Assembly (NCBI GenBank): GCA_011032825.1
Contig: JAADJZ010000009.1
Location: 1-64,000, forward strand
From: Massariosphaeria phaeospora
Lineage: Eukaryota > Ascomycota > Dothideomycetes > Pleosporales
Length of the DNA: 64,000 nt
Direction of reading: 5' to 3'
How positions within the stretch are numbered: the first letter of the stretch is position 1; every line of letters starts with the position of its first letter. Shown piece after piece: positions 20,581 to 32,488 of the stretch. Below the pieces are notes generated by a model. It was given only the letters and a program-made list of their open reading frames with translations, was not told the DNA's origin and made no database searches. The translations under genes and the position numbers were made by a program.

Positions 20581-21952
20581 CTAGTACCCCACCCCTCTTA
20601 CATCCCTCTCCTCCGTCTTCCACCCGCCATTCTTCGCGCCGCTGCCCTTCCCGACAATCGGCGCCCCATCCCCATCCCCATCGCCTAGCCCGCGGTCCTC
20701 GAGCGAGATGAACGTGGTCCGGGTGCGCGACTTGGTCGACAGCGACAACGACAGCCCGCGCTTCGTGGCATCGAGCGCCTTGCGCAGGATCGGGCGTAGG
20801 ATCGGCAGACAGGCACAGATGAGCACGGTGCCGGCTTCGGCGACGCCGAGCGCGGCTTCCGAGTAGAGGTGGTAGTGCGGGGCCCAGTGTTTTGCTTCGG
20901 GGAGGACGCTGCGGATGGCGCGGACGAGGGAGGCGATGGTGCCGCTGCGTGGGGATGTTAGTTGGAATTCATGGGGGACTGGCCTGTTGGATGTCGGTGG
21001 CCGTTTTGTGGAGCCTCTCAGAGCCAAGGTTCAGCAGCCTCTGCAGCGTTTTCTACGCAAAAAGCACCACGCCACGACTGAGAAAGAAAAGGGACACGTA
21101 CACCAAGCCGAGCGCAAAGATGCCAATAACACCCGCCTTCTGCTTGACCGGCAGCTGCAGATTCTTCGTCACGCCAATCGGCAGCACCAGCACCGCCAGA
21201 TCCGTCGCCGTGTTGATAAACGACGCGAGCGGGACCCCGTACGTATACTGCCACACGGGATCGAGGCGGCCCGCGCCCACCAGCGCCGACCAGGTAAAGC
21301 ACATGGCCAGCCAGCACGGGAACAGCACGACGAAGATGGCATACCAGCTGGTGCGGAACCACGGCTGGTTGAGGGTGAAGACGCGCCGCAGCAGGAAGAG
21401 GAAGGACAATTTGCCGGCGACCATGCTGACGGGGAAGGCGTAGCTTACGGTCGTGAAGGCCTGGGGACGTTAACCCTCTGGGATCGTGGTCGGCAGGGGG
21501 AAGCAAGGAGTGTAGGATGAGAATGGTGCTGTGTGGGTGGGTACCTTTTGGATGCGTAGAGCCTCGACGGCGGTCGCAGGTGTTGGAGAAAGAGCATGGC
21601 TTGTGGCCACTACTCAGGGTGAGACGCCATCCAGGGAAACAAGGGATGCTTCCAGGAGCACCTACATATGTAGTTCGGGATTATATTCGCAAGAAGAGCC
21701 AACTATACAAATCAGTCAGCATGTATAGAGAATGCATGGCTACATCTAGCGAAATGGATGGGCCACACGAACATAGGACACCCAGGCCAGTCCATCGTCG
21801 ACACCCCACGACATAGTCCCGCGGAGATGGCGGGCATAAGTCCTTGCCGCGATGGAAGCCGAAGAGAGAATGAGGATGACGGTGGTGATGGCGATGAGGG
21901 AGTTGGCGTAGTCGGTGCCTGGCGCTGCGTCCACGGCCCCAGATTGAGCCAT
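20581..21952 (-). CDS. PTH11-like / fungal rhodopsin-domain integral membrane protein
   Basis: Four exons: 21,952-21,769, 21,609-21,545, 21,460-21,102 and 20,944-20,581, giving 323 residues. Introns 2 and 3 have good signals (GTACCC…CCCCAG; GTACGT…ACTAAC…CGCAG); the first donor (GTGTGG) is weak. The product has seven hydrophobic segments and family landmarks: DDGLAWVS after TM2, KAFTTVSYAFPVSMVAGKLS at TM3, WYAIFVVLFPCWLAM, the long extracellular-type loop, TDLAVLVLPI, and HYHLYSEAALGVAEAGTVLI followed by CLPILRPIL at TM7. The 70-residue tail is Ser/Thr/Gly-rich and cytosolic. Members are surface receptors or sensors of unknown ligands; no CFEM domain is present here. Confidence 0.88.
21028..21050 (+). 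repeat. Exact 23-bp dispersed repeat (second copy 22,378-22,400)
   Basis: The same 23 bases (beginning GGTTCAGCAGCCTCTGCAG) occur in the third intron of the receptor gene and again 1.35 kb away in intergenic DNA. The internal CTGCAG is palindromic. Origin unknown: a small insertion or template-switch copy. Confidence 0.8.
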
Positions 21953-23429
21953 GACTTCCAGTAGATCGAGTTCAGACGGCTAGCGACGATGGGGTTTGGC
22001 GGAAAGATAAAGGTTGAAGGAAAGACCCCGGGAGGGGTGAGATTTTAGTCAAACCAGATATATTGAGCGCAGATGCATGAGAAATCATGCATGATCATTG
22101 ATGAGTGAGCAACAGCGAAGAGCACCCATCATCCCTGAAGCGAAAGCCGCTCTGCAGTGTGCCTTTCTAGCAACAATCCATCGCTGTCCGAAAAACATGA
22201 ACAGTGCATCGATCGAACATCAGACGGCTGACAGGGTTGAGGCAAGTTGAGGCGCAGAGGCTGCTGGACGTTTAGGTTAGTTCTGCGTAGTTTAGCTTCA
22301 CTCAGCGCAGCGCAGCTTGCAGTCTTACTACCTACCGCAGACCAACCGTGCTGTCCGTCAAGGCATTGTACCTACCTGGTTCAGCAGCCTCTGCAGCGTT
22401 CCCCGTCTCATGATCGACTGCCGCCCTTCACAACATCCGGACATGGTGCGTGGCTTGGTTTCTGTTCCTCCCGTTGTTCCGCCCGCCCCCACACTCTGTT
22501 TTTACCCACGATGCGCTCGTGCCAGGGCTCCTCCATGGGTACTGTACTTGTATGGTCCGACGATGGATTCGTTCGTTCGATCCGACCCAAGCGCACACAG
22601 TACCGAGAAATCGGGATACCGAGTCCAAAGTGCCAGGCACTGGATATCCTGAAGACCTGGGTCGATTCTCGTGGGACAGACCACGCCATACTTTGAAGCA
22701 CACAATACTCTTCTCCTGCGCTGTGCTGTCGGTTTGAGCCTCCAAGGTGCAATAAAAGCCATGTGTGAACTCCGATAACACTGCTTCGTTCATTGGCCCA
22801 CGACCCAGTCAGTTGATGCCCGCAGCGCTCACCCACATGTTCTCGTGCGAAAGACGTTTGCGCGAACGAGCCAGATCCCCAGAACGGCGAGGGAAGCGCG
22901 GGACGGCACGTCTGGTCAGCACGGCCAGCACGCTATTTGCGGGCGAACCAGCAGCGGGCGGGGGCGGGAGAGGGAGGGAGGTACGGCTTGCCGTCAGCCC
23001 CGTACGTCCGAAATACGAGGCGGGGCATAAAGCGACTCATTCGAACTGCGCGGCACGGTTCATGGAGAGGACTCCGATAAGACCGCTTCTTTCATTGGCC
23101 CGCCACACATCCCCTCGCCTTCCCCTCCATCTCCCCCACCCGCCATCCCCGGGGCATAATAACCCGACCAACTCGTCAAGATCCTTCAAATTGCGAACGA
23201 ACGATTAACCCGATTCAGCTTGTCCGGATCCTTCGAACTGCGAGTGACGACGCGTCTGACCTATCGTGGTTGTTCGGTTAAAGCACTGAAACGCTAATGC
23301 ATGGGATCGCTTGCCTTGGCCACCTTATAACCTGGAATTATGATTATGGGCATCGCCGATGCGGGCATAGATGTCGGACTGCGAGCACATGTAGGTACGC
23401 CGGTCTGGGTTGATCGAGCACTATACTTC
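21953..23429. other. Intergenic region between two minus-strand genes
   Basis: No supported gene. It holds the second copy of the 23-bp repeat and two related boxes of about 35 bp, near 22,768 and 23,069 (CTCCGATAA…TTCATTGGCC), each containing CATTGG, the inverted CCAAT element. The first 150 bp are the promoter of the receptor gene. Confidence 0.5.
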
Positions 23430-25360
23430 TCACGCCCTCGACACCAAAAACCCCGAACTCTGTAACTTTTGAAAAACTTGTCGAGGATCGTACTTTCCCG
23501 CGACAGTCTTCAAGTGCGCCAGGCTATCAGCCCCATAACTTCTCAGCGGCGACTGACTGTACGAGGCATCGTTCTGAAACTGGAAGGGAAGTAGCAGGCC
23601 CCGCGATCGCGCTGTGGATTCGATGCGCGAGATGAGCTCGCGGAGCTTCGAGCGCGCCGCTTGGTCGTCAGCGGAGTCGGTCCACTGCGCTACGAGAGCG
23701 AGCCCTGGGGTGCGAGTAAATGTCAGTAAGAGTGTCTGGGAGATCTGCCGCGGTGTAGATAGACGTACAAGATTGCGGTTCGGGACGGATGTTCACTGCG
23801 TTGCTGCTTTTCGCCTGGCCTTGTCGAGCAGCCGGTGCACCGAGCGGTTGGTATGTGAAGCCTAGATTGAGATTGCTATTACCAACGATCTGCTGCAGAA
23901 CCAGTTGCAAGTCCTGGTACAACTGGACGTCAGGCTTTATAGTCAACGCGCCTATTTCGAATCTGTACGTCTGATCATTAGCACCGCGCGTACGCACATA
24001 CAGGGCCGCTGGGGACTGACTTTGCAGTGCCGAGCCCGCCAGCACGGGAGAACGATGCCTGGGTGCCGTTGGTAGCTGGAATTGCATCCAGCAACACTGG
24101 TATCCCATCGAAGGCGCGGAATGCAGCGGGGAACGTGGTCCACTCCCGGTACACAAGGCCCGCCGTTAACGTACCAACACCTTGGTTCAAGAAGAAGCCG
24201 ATCTTATCGTTAGTCTCCATGGCTTTTTGAACCTCGATGGTGGCTTGCATGACACGCTTGACGTTGCTGGTGTTGTAGACTTTGTAGTTGTACCATACAC
24301 GGTAATCTGGGTAGGTGTGAAGGTCGAACCTTGTCACAATGCCTTTCGGAAAAGTCAGACGACTCAGGAGAAACCCCGCAGTCTACGTACCAAAGTTGGG
24401 CCCGCCTCCCTTGAGAGCTTTGAATAAGTCAAGGTGACTTTTCGAATTCGCCTGGACGATCGTCGAATTGGCAAGAACCACCTTCATGATGATGAGCTTG
24501 CTTCGCTTTGCACATGCTGCAACATACCTCGAAGTTTTTCACATTGTCACACACGAGACCCCAGTGGTTAGAGAAGTGAGACATGCCACCTAGATGTGCA
24601 CGTCAGTTCCACCGCCACCAAAAGAAGAGGCACTCAACACACCTCCGAGGACAAGTCCGCCAGCACCAACACCAGCAGCGCGCCCACCGGCAACTGTGAG
24701 TTGATGTTGCTCAACATAATCGTAGATGTTCTCCCATGTAGCTCCGGGGCCGACGGAAGCAATGGACTTATCCGCAGAAATCCAAGCGGAGTCCATGGCC
24801 CCCAGGTCGATCAAGACACCCGATTGGTCGATGCTGCCAAATCCAGGGCTGGGGTTGTGCCCACCGCTGCGGACGGCGAAGGGCGTCTGGGTGAAAACCA
24901 CGAGTCCGAGAGCGATGGATACCTCAAGAGCGTTGCGCACATTCAGAAAGCAAGCCGCGGGAAGCCAGCAGGTCGTGGACCAATTCTCCTGCTTTTCTTC
25001 CTCGTATGTCGGCTGCTGTGGCGTCACAGCGCGCGATCCGTAAATGAGTTGGCCAGCTTTGCAGACCAGAGCCGTACGGCGAGTCTCCGGGGCGCTGTCG
25101 ATCTGTTTCCCTATGTCGTTCAGGGCTTTGGCGTTGTTGTTGATGACTTGACGGAGTTCGCTGTCTCGGGTAGCGAGGGTGGTAGACGAGAGGTTGTCTT
25201 GAATAAGGCCGAGGAGGTGGCTGGACAGGGACTCTACGGTCTGTCGGCGGTCTGCAAACTGGGGAAGGTGGTCGTCGTGGATGCTGTTGGGTAGCGCCGA
25301 GCAGATTCCTAGAGCGAGAGTCCACAGCATCGCGAGGAGTATCGTCCGACAGTAAGGCAT
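23430..25360 (-). CDS. Secreted FAD-linked oxidoreductase, berberine-bridge (BBE)-like
   Basis: Six exons: 25,360-24,643, 24,589-24,528, 24,481-24,391, 24,342-24,021, 23,962-23,769 and 23,704-23,430, giving 553 residues; introns 46-64 bp. A signal peptide (MPYCRTILLAMLWTLALG) precedes the PCMH-type FAD domain. RSGGHN places the usual flavin-linking His at residue 168, followed by GVLIDLGAM and GGRAAGVGAGG. Where bicovalent BBE enzymes carry a Cys in this last loop there is none, so only His attachment is expected. The C-terminus ends SYGADSLAHLKTVAGKYDPRQVFQ, the BBE signature. Family members oxidise alcohols, sugars or cyclise secondary metabolites. The second intron (46 bp) has a weak branch site. 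Confidence 0.9.
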
Positions 25361-27037
25361 GACCAGGTAGCGCTGGATCTTGACGCAGAAGCGCTGAAAA
25401 CGTTACTGTGCATGTATCAAAAGACGCAATTGGCGCAAAACCTTCCGCGTCTGACGCTCCTTTGCTGCAGTTAAAGTATTTGAGGAAAACACAACAAGGA
25501 ATGTAAGACTTTCTTGGCTCCCACTCGTCCAGGGGATGACTTTGTTTTTCGGGAACTGGATGCGGAGGTACGGCTAGCGCGGTTATTGTTGGATCACTTA
25601 GGACATCGGATATTGACCTTGCCGCTGCTTTGGGCGAGTTGCATGCGCAAATGCAGGCCATCAAGCCAAGCACCAATTGCTGACACCATGGCGTCTAATC
25701 ACAATCAAGCAGAGCGGCAAAGCATGACACGATAGGATCGCTTGACGCTTATGGCGTCAGACACATGTTCTCGGCCGAGTCCGTGGTCGTATTGCATGGG
25801 CGTCCCCAGCCTCACGTGGGAGTCCACCATGCGAAGGATCGCGGGGAGTGTTTGCGAAGCAATCCAGATGCTCGCCACTCAGCACTTGTCCAAGCGAAGA
25901 GGCCTCGAAAACATCCATACACTCACTTGGCACTGGACGTCGCCTCCGAATAAGCCGATGCGATAAGAAGAGCGACAGAAACTGTAGGCTGACGATGTGC
26001 TATCGATCAGTATCAGATCTGGAGGCGTTTCCGCCATTTGGGGTGGAGTCCGTCCGTGGGTTCTTTCCGCCTTGCTGAGCTGCGGCTCACCCACCCCGGC
26101 CATCCAGTATCGCTCTTCGCCATCCAATCTTCCCTTTGTACCTCCTGTATTCCAAAGGCCGGGCGCGTGTCACAGCGCAGCTCGGGCCATCGTGAACGAA
26201 GTGGGCGGTATCGGATAGCAACCGGTCGTGGGAGCAGCGCGCGACGTCTCGAGGAAAATCGGAGGAGGCGGCTACATGGCTTTCATCCGGCTGCAGCATC
26301 ACGGTGATCTGTTCATCACATCAGCATAGATCCCTAGAGTTCCACACGGGGAGCATTGCGTACCTTGAGGGACTGCCGCTGGTGTCGTGGGCAATGACGA
26401 TGGGGCGGCGAGGGCGGACTGGCTGGCCGAGCTTGCGCTCAAGCCATCGATGGAGGAGACTACACGTCATTTTCGACAAGGCGGTCTGGTTCGTGTGCTT
26501 TGTGGGCAATGGTGTCGTCGACTCGCTTCTCGGTCGGTGGTGTTGGTGTGGTGTGGGTGGGTTTCGGCGCGTCATCGGAGGAAGCAAGGTCTTGGCAGCC
26601 CAGCTCCGGCGCGCTAGACCTCTGCGGGAAAGCGCGTGTGCACGTGTCGGCCGTCGAGAAGAAACCTTGGAAGTTCTCACAAAGCTCAAACTTGTTGCGG
26701 AGAGCCTCGTTTGTTTCCTCAAGGCAACGACTCATTACCAACATGTACACACTCCACCTGTAGGTATCCATCGCGAGTTCTTCAGGTTTCGATATGGTTT
26801 CTTCAGCCATGCCGTCGCGGCACCACTCGCCTTTACGCCACGCCCACGCCTCTCCCCCGTCCGATCGCCATGTCCTCCCGGCTTGCCAGAAGGTTACCCG
26901 CATAGGCGAAGTGATTCATGCGCTCGGGAACCCTCACCATCACGTAACACAGCATACCTCATGTACCAGCGAACCATGAGCCCCAGGCGGCCTTCATTTC
27001 TTCATAACGTACTAATGAGCGAATGCTTTAGGACCCT
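25361..27037. other. Intergenic region with possible decayed coding remnants
   Basis: No intact gene. Minus-strand readings at 26,870-26,470 (…MSRCLEETNEALRNKFELCE…) and 26,050-25,760 (…PDLILIDSTSSAYSFC…) have protein-like composition and could be pieces of one decayed gene, perhaps a cluster regulator, but I could not join them with convincing splice sites and saw no Zn2Cys6 motif. Confidence 0.35.
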
Positions 27038-28953
27038 TCACTCTCGGAGATTCCTCTCTGTGAAGACCATATTCAAACTTCCCGGTTTCGCAACAAAACA
27101 ATCCGTCATGTCCCGTTCCAGACGATCTCCAACTTCGCCAGGTGCGAGGCAAAAGTCAAAAGCCATAACGATTCGAGCAACTGCTAAACGGATCTCGGTC
27201 TTTGCGAGGTGTTGACCGAGGCACACGTGGTTGCCTGGGTACAGTCAGTCACCGCTGCAAATGATGGCAACCAGATATTATACCATGACCAAATGGCACA
27301 AAAGCATGTCTGTTCAGGATCATGTTAGGTCTTGAGTACCACCGCTCTGGAACGAAGAGATGAGCATCTCGATAACAGTCCTCACCTAGAGAATACGTGA
27401 AAGATTAGCTCAACGCAGCGTTCGGAGCGCGGGTCACCTACGCCTGCCCAGACTATGTTGCGGTATGACGATCGTGACGCCAGCTGGAATATGCGATTTC
27501 CCGATCATCAACCCTCCTGGAGGCGTAACGCGAAGACCTCCAGATGGCACTGGGAGGTGCAGTCGCAGCGTTTCATTGATGATACCGGCAAGTTGGCGAA
27601 GAGTTTTTAGGTTATCATCATCGGATATGTCCTTTGTCTGCTCCAACTCATCTCTAAGCCGCGATGTATAAGAGGGGTATTTCGACAGATAGTAGAATAT
27701 ATAGACTAATGTCCCGAATACGGGCTCGCTAATCCGGAGTGAGCATCTTAATTTAGGTGCGCAAAAGCTTCATAGAAAGGGGAATCTTCTACTAACTTCG
27801 CCGCAGCAAGCATGGAGAAAAAGTCCGCCACAAGCGTGTGTGGATTATTCGCTTTGTTCTCAAAGCTGATGATATGTGCGAGGACCTGAACGCCTTTAGA
27901 TCGGGTGTATGGGCTGTTGGGAAGCCTACATCTAACTTCGCATCTTCACTAGACATCCTCGTTTCAAGCATCTCCGAACAGGCAGCCTGGAGTTTATGCC
28001 AATCGCTCTTTAGGCCTGGAAAACTAGCAAGCAGAACGAAGAGCCATGGTACTGGTGTGAAAATACCAAGGAGGGCCAACGACGTCCGATGTTGCTTCAT
28101 ACATTCGTTGTACTTTCCGGTTCGTACCATCCCAAAATCAAGACTGAAGACTGTTTCTGCCATGAAATCAGTTGTATAACACTCAAAGGTTTCAGTGGCG
28201 TCGATGGATTTTCCTGCCCTGGTCTTTAGATGTTGTACGAAGCGGTCAATCAACCTTAGCATTCGTGGACGGTAGTCGCGCAGTGCTTCGAGTATCAGCA
28301 TGAACTCAATTCATTGCAGTATTGCGTAAAACACCTTTGATGCCGAACCCTTTCTCCCAAGCCTTTCGACCCATTGCATGATCTTGCTTTGATCTGGTTG
28401 AGATCATGGAAACCTCAGGCCAGGGCATATTCCACCAGGAGGACTTGGAACAACGTGTCCGAATCCCGTAGAGCGGTTCGATTCCGTCCGGGGTGAAGAC
28501 GGTGACTTCTTCGGGGCCTGTGCGAATAAAATCTTCGTACTTCTTGTGTAACTCCTCGAGGTAAAGACATTGTTGGAGATTCCGAGCTGTATGCCACACC
28601 AGGTAGAACTTGCTAAGTTTGGCGAGTGGTGGTCCGGGGAACTGTTTCAAACGGTGGAAAAAGCAACGATAAACGATGATACTGGCAAACAAAGACGATG
28701 TGTATGCGGCAGCGATCAATGAAGCCGTCGTGAGTGCATGGTAAAGCTGCATGTCGAAAGTTCCATATTCAAGTGATACGAGGAGGACGTAGGAACCGAA
28801 GTAAACGCGCGCAATGAACGGTACCGAATAAAATATCTCCCCGCGAATGAAGAATAGTAAGTGCGACAGTATTCCGCATAGGCCAGCGCTACAATATTGA
28901 TAAACCGGATACATCCTCAGTAATGTCTGAAGTCGCTGAGTCGCTTCCGACAT
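27038..28953 (-). CDS. Cytochrome P450 monooxygenase, membrane-anchored
   Basis: Six exons: 28,953-28,335, 28,285-27,930, 27,885-27,797, 27,746-27,442, 27,385-27,284 and 27,234-27,038; 555 residues, introns 44-56 bp. The N-terminus has about three hydrophobic segments, then the proline-rich hinge FPGPPLAKLSKFYLVWH. Later landmarks are EALRDYRPRML (helix C region), INETLRL (ExxR in helix K), FVPERW (PERF-type) and the haem loop FGHGNHVCLG with Cys495. The usual Arg of FxxGxRxC is His here (GNHVC), a known variant in some fungal families. The I-helix sequence is unusual (SEPVFGTLVYIFYYL). It probably hydroxylates or desaturates the cluster product at the ER. It is divergently transcribed from the O-methyltransferase. 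Confidence 0.92.
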
Positions 28954-29538
28954 GGCGATGAACGAAACGACGGGTCTGCCCTTCGCCGCGTTGCCAAATC
29001 TCGGAGCCCACTACGCCGCATCGTATAAATCAGGATTCCGGTACCAAGGAATTTAGAACATGGGAGCTTGTCGGACGGACTTCGCTTGTATCGATTGCTA
29101 CATCAATCGCCGTGCAGTATTCCTGCAGTATTGCTGTGTGCAGAATCACTGCAGTATGACTGCAGGTAGTTCAGCATACAGTCTGACTCGGCAAAGATAA
29201 TATAATGCGGCACAGGAGACTGGGCAAGTCCGGGTGGAACTCATTGGAGGGGATGAAGTCAGCCGTGGTTTCGGGTGCGCTGCGCCTCAATATATCTTGA
29301 AAGCATGGCCTCGCGTATTTTGACAACAGCGTAGACCGAAGATAACAGCGGTGAGCCGAAGGCGGAAAAGGCAAGTGGTACATGAAGGTGGCCGTGATAT
29401 CAACGAAGATATGGAATGAAAGAGCACACCTTTCACACACATACGGGAACATCGCTTTCTACTATCTCGCTTGACTTTTCATCGCACCGAAACCACTAAA
29501 GCAAGTGTTTGTCGATACAATCTCACTCCTTCGCCAAT
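28954..29538. promoter_or_regulatory. Divergent promoter shared by P450 and O-methyltransferase, with repeated TGCAGTAT
   Basis: This 585-bp gap separates two divergent cluster genes. It holds three copies of TGCAGTAT (29,113-29,120, 29,124-29,131, 29,150-29,157) and a partial TGCAGG right after, within 55 bp. Two of the three lie in the context CTGCAG, a palindrome. Clustering in a shared promoter suggests binding sites of a pathway regulator. Confidence 0.5.
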
Positions 29539-30887
29539 ATGGCTGCTTCCGAAACTCTAAAGACCCTTACCGCCCTCGCCAATTCTCCCCCCGAGATCTT
29601 CAAGGACGAAGATCGATTAGCCGCTCTGGCAGCATGCACCAAGCTTCAGGAGAGGCTGGAGAGTCCTTTAGAGACCTTCTTGCGGTTTATGTTTGGAGTG
29701 CGAACAACAAGCCCATCTTAGTAGAGTGATCGCTGACATACTACTAGGGACTCCAGGGGATGGTACTCAGAGTGGGAGTGGAGACCAAGATCCTGCAGAA
29801 GGCTGTTGAAGCCAAAGGTCCAATTGAAATAGTGCAATTAGCTGCAAGCACGTCTGCTGATCCTGATCTCGTCCGTAAGTACATTCGAAGTCCAAGACTT
29901 GCGTTGTTGAACAGTGTCGATTTTTGAAGGCCGTATTGTGAGAATTCTAGCGGCAATGAAACTGTTCGAAGAAACGGGAGAAGACGTGTACTTGGCGACT
30001 CCGTTGGCTGGCGCGTTTGTGGCTCCATCTCCATTGGAGTCTGCTGTGCTGCATATGTGAGTCATCCACTTAACATACTTACATGACTCGAAATGAACTG
30101 ATCAACTACCTTCAGAGGGTCCTCACTCCCCACAGTGGCATCGATCCCGGAATATCTGGCCGAGAAGGGTTATCACAACCCAAATGATGCCTTTGACGGT
30201 CCGTGGCAATACACCAATCGAACCAATGATCATTACTTTGACTGGGTCGCCAAACGACCCGTATTGCAACAGGCGTTCAACACTGTTATGACCATTTCCC
30301 GCATGGAACGTGGTGAAGAGTGGTTCGAGTTCTTTCCGGTGAAAGACAGACTGAAGGTTCGATCACCTGATGATACCTTACTGGTAGATATTGGCGGTGG
30401 GGTCGGGCACGATGCCATTGCGTTCAAAAAGCATTTCCCGGATCTGCCAGGAAGACTGATCGTCGAGGACCTCCCAGTTGTCATAGCTGATGCTAAAGAC
30501 ATGCCTGATGGGATCGAGTTACTGGGTCACAGCTTTTTCAATGAGCAGCCGCAATTGGTCCACAAAGCGAGGGCCTATTACCTGCGCACTGTCCTGCATG
30601 ATTGGCCGGACAAGCAGGCTAGGGTCATCTTGGAGAATATTCGAAACGTGATGGCAAAGGAATCCATTCTCTTGATCAACGAGAACTCGCTTCCAGCTGC
30701 TGAGGTGCCACTTTACCCCGCTCAGTTGGATATCTTGATGATGGCTTGTTTCTCTTCGTTGGACAGAACAGAGAAGCAGTTCGCTCAGCTTCTGGATTCG
30801 GCGGGATTTGAGCTTGTTCATGTGTGGCGACCGAAAGTCATGCTTCCTGGTACTGGGGTTCTTTTCGAAGCAGTTATGAAGGGATGA
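29539..30887 (+). CDS. S-adenosylmethionine-dependent O-methyltransferase (class I, fungal sterigmatocystin/plant COMT type)
   Basis: Four exons: 29,539-29,697, 29,748-29,874, 29,930-30,056 and 30,116-30,887; 394 residues. Introns are 50, 55 and 59 bp with GT..AG ends. The N-terminal dimerisation helix bundle (ETLKTLTALANSPPEIF…) precedes a winged-helix segment. The Rossmann motif LVDIGGGVGHDA (Asp229, Gly231-233) binds SAM, EDLPVVI contains the acidic ribose contact, and LHDWPD contains the usual catalytic His299. Such enzymes methylate phenolic hydroxyls of polyketides or other aromatics. Start chosen at MAASETLK; the upstream in-frame region has only non-ATG starts. Confidence 0.93.
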
Positions 30888-31237
30888 CATATGAGCAAAG
30901 TACCGCACACTCTCCTTACTTACAATCATCTACTATGTCTCATTATATGAAGACTCGTCGCACAACAAATTATCCTTATCGGAAGATGAACGGAAACTAG
31001 TATGTGATTTCTGCTCCGCTGGGCAATGTTCCTCCCGAAAACATATTTGGATATGTACATTTAAGCAACTCCAAGTCATGTGGATCTGCTTTGGCGCTTG
31101 AAGTAGCGCTGTAATCATCCTAACATATGTAGTATATGGGACCACTGATTCATTATATTGACCACATCACTCTTAAATACGCAGTACATAATCAAGCGCG
31201 ACAAGTAATATATCCATCTCCTCTCGTGAACCCACCT
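30888..31237. other. Convergent 3' intergenic region
   Basis: AT-rich 3' UTR-type sequence between the O-methyltransferase and the oppositely oriented PTH11-like gene; ATATGTA motifs occur near 31,125. Nothing else assigned. Confidence 0.6.
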
Positions 31238-32488
31238 TCAAATAGCCTCCCGAGTGCTGACTACGTCTGTGTCTGCGTCGGCTGATGACAAAACTTCGTA
31301 GGTGTTTCCAACATAGGTCTCACGATCTGACCTTGGGTTGCGCCATAAGTTGCGCTCATCATCATCTGTCCCTACACAAGTAGTGTGTCCGCTGCTGCCG
31401 AGTTTCTTGAGCGCCATTGTAGACTTTATTGCGGAGTTTTCAGTTCCTGACGCTCGTGTATTGCGTGAAGAAGGCTTCAATGGTTTGCCAGTTGTAAAAT
31501 AATCGAAGAGAGGTTTGACCGATGGAACTGAACCACAAATAGTTACGATTGCTTGCTCGACGCTGGAGATGAATACTCAGTACTTTCATTGCATCCTGTG
31601 GTTTCAGTTTACTTACGAAGACCAAATAAACGCATCATACACGGCCCATGTAAAATCCTCACGATTAGAGAAGTTTACAATCTCAGCTGTTTTGATTGAA
31701 GCGCATATACCACCACTGTGTCGAGATCAGCGTCCATCGAGCCTAGAACCTGACAGCACTTACATAATGCCTAGACCGAGGAGCACACAAAGTGCGAACT
31801 TCTGGCGGTTGTTGAGCTTCAGCTGCATGATGATTGTGATCGGTAGCAGCGCAAGCACGAAGGCTAGCAGTGTAAGCATTGTACCATGGAGTAGCGCATG
31901 ACGACTTACCAGACTGGGTAACCCCGATAATGGCTGCAAATTTGGGGTTCCAGCATTTAGCGCCCACTACTGGTTCCCACAAAGCACGAGTAGGAATGCA
32001 TTGGATAAGAACGCAAATAGCGGCGACCACGGACAAGACTCCGAAGATGGCTGTGGTCACATAAAGGAGCCTTTTCCGCCAAATCATTGCTGGGCTCATT
32101 ACACGGAATGTCAGGAACATTGCAATACTGATCTTTGCAAGTGCATTGGCAAAAACTCCAAAGGGCTGTGCGAGGAAGTTGTACTTCAGGACTACCTGAA
32201 GTTTATCTGGTTCGATATAGTAAACGTGTCGAGTGCCTCCGTAGATGACATAGACCGATGAAAAGGATAAGGATACACCTAGAAAGATCTTGAAACTGTT
32301 TAGTGGCTGTCTTTTCAAGTGATGCATCACTGACCGTGGCTAGGACCATAAGCCAATCGTCCAATCCAACGTTTCTCATCTTGGATCGGACGAGCATTCA
32401 CAAAAGCAACGTCAATGGGGAACAGAGCCCATAGAGCTGCATGAAGTTGCGGAGCCCTGTTCTCGTCTGGTGCTAAAGGTGGTGACAT
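31238..32488 (-). CDS. PTH11-like / fungal rhodopsin-domain protein, apparently frameshifted after TM1
   Basis: From Met 32,397 the exons are 32,397-32,331, 32,278-31,910, 31,863-31,764, 31,715-31,617 and 31,562-31,238 (319 residues; introns 46-54 bp). Family landmarks are clear: MRNVGLDDWLMVLATV, YVIYGGTRHVYY, KYNFLAQPFGVFANALAKIS, FVLALLPITIIMQLKLNNRQK, DFTWAVYDAFIWSSVEQAIV and VPSVKPLF. The expected first membrane segment (APQLHAALWALFPIDVAFV, from Met 32,488) lies directly upstream but in another frame, and a TGA abuts Met 32,397. I infer a small deletion near 32,398, so the gene is either broken or produces a receptor lacking TM1. The C-terminus is Ser/Thr/Asp-rich and cytosolic. Confidence 0.8.

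Noticed and set aside
20915..21520. Plus-strand ORF of about 200 codons
   Set aside because: Antisense shadow of exon 3 of the PTH11-like gene, which has clear family motifs on the minus strand.
25760..26870. Zn2Cys6 or other regulator gene between the FAD oxidase and the P450
   Set aside because: Protein-like fragments exist on the minus strand, but I found no start, no zinc motif and no consistent splice chain.
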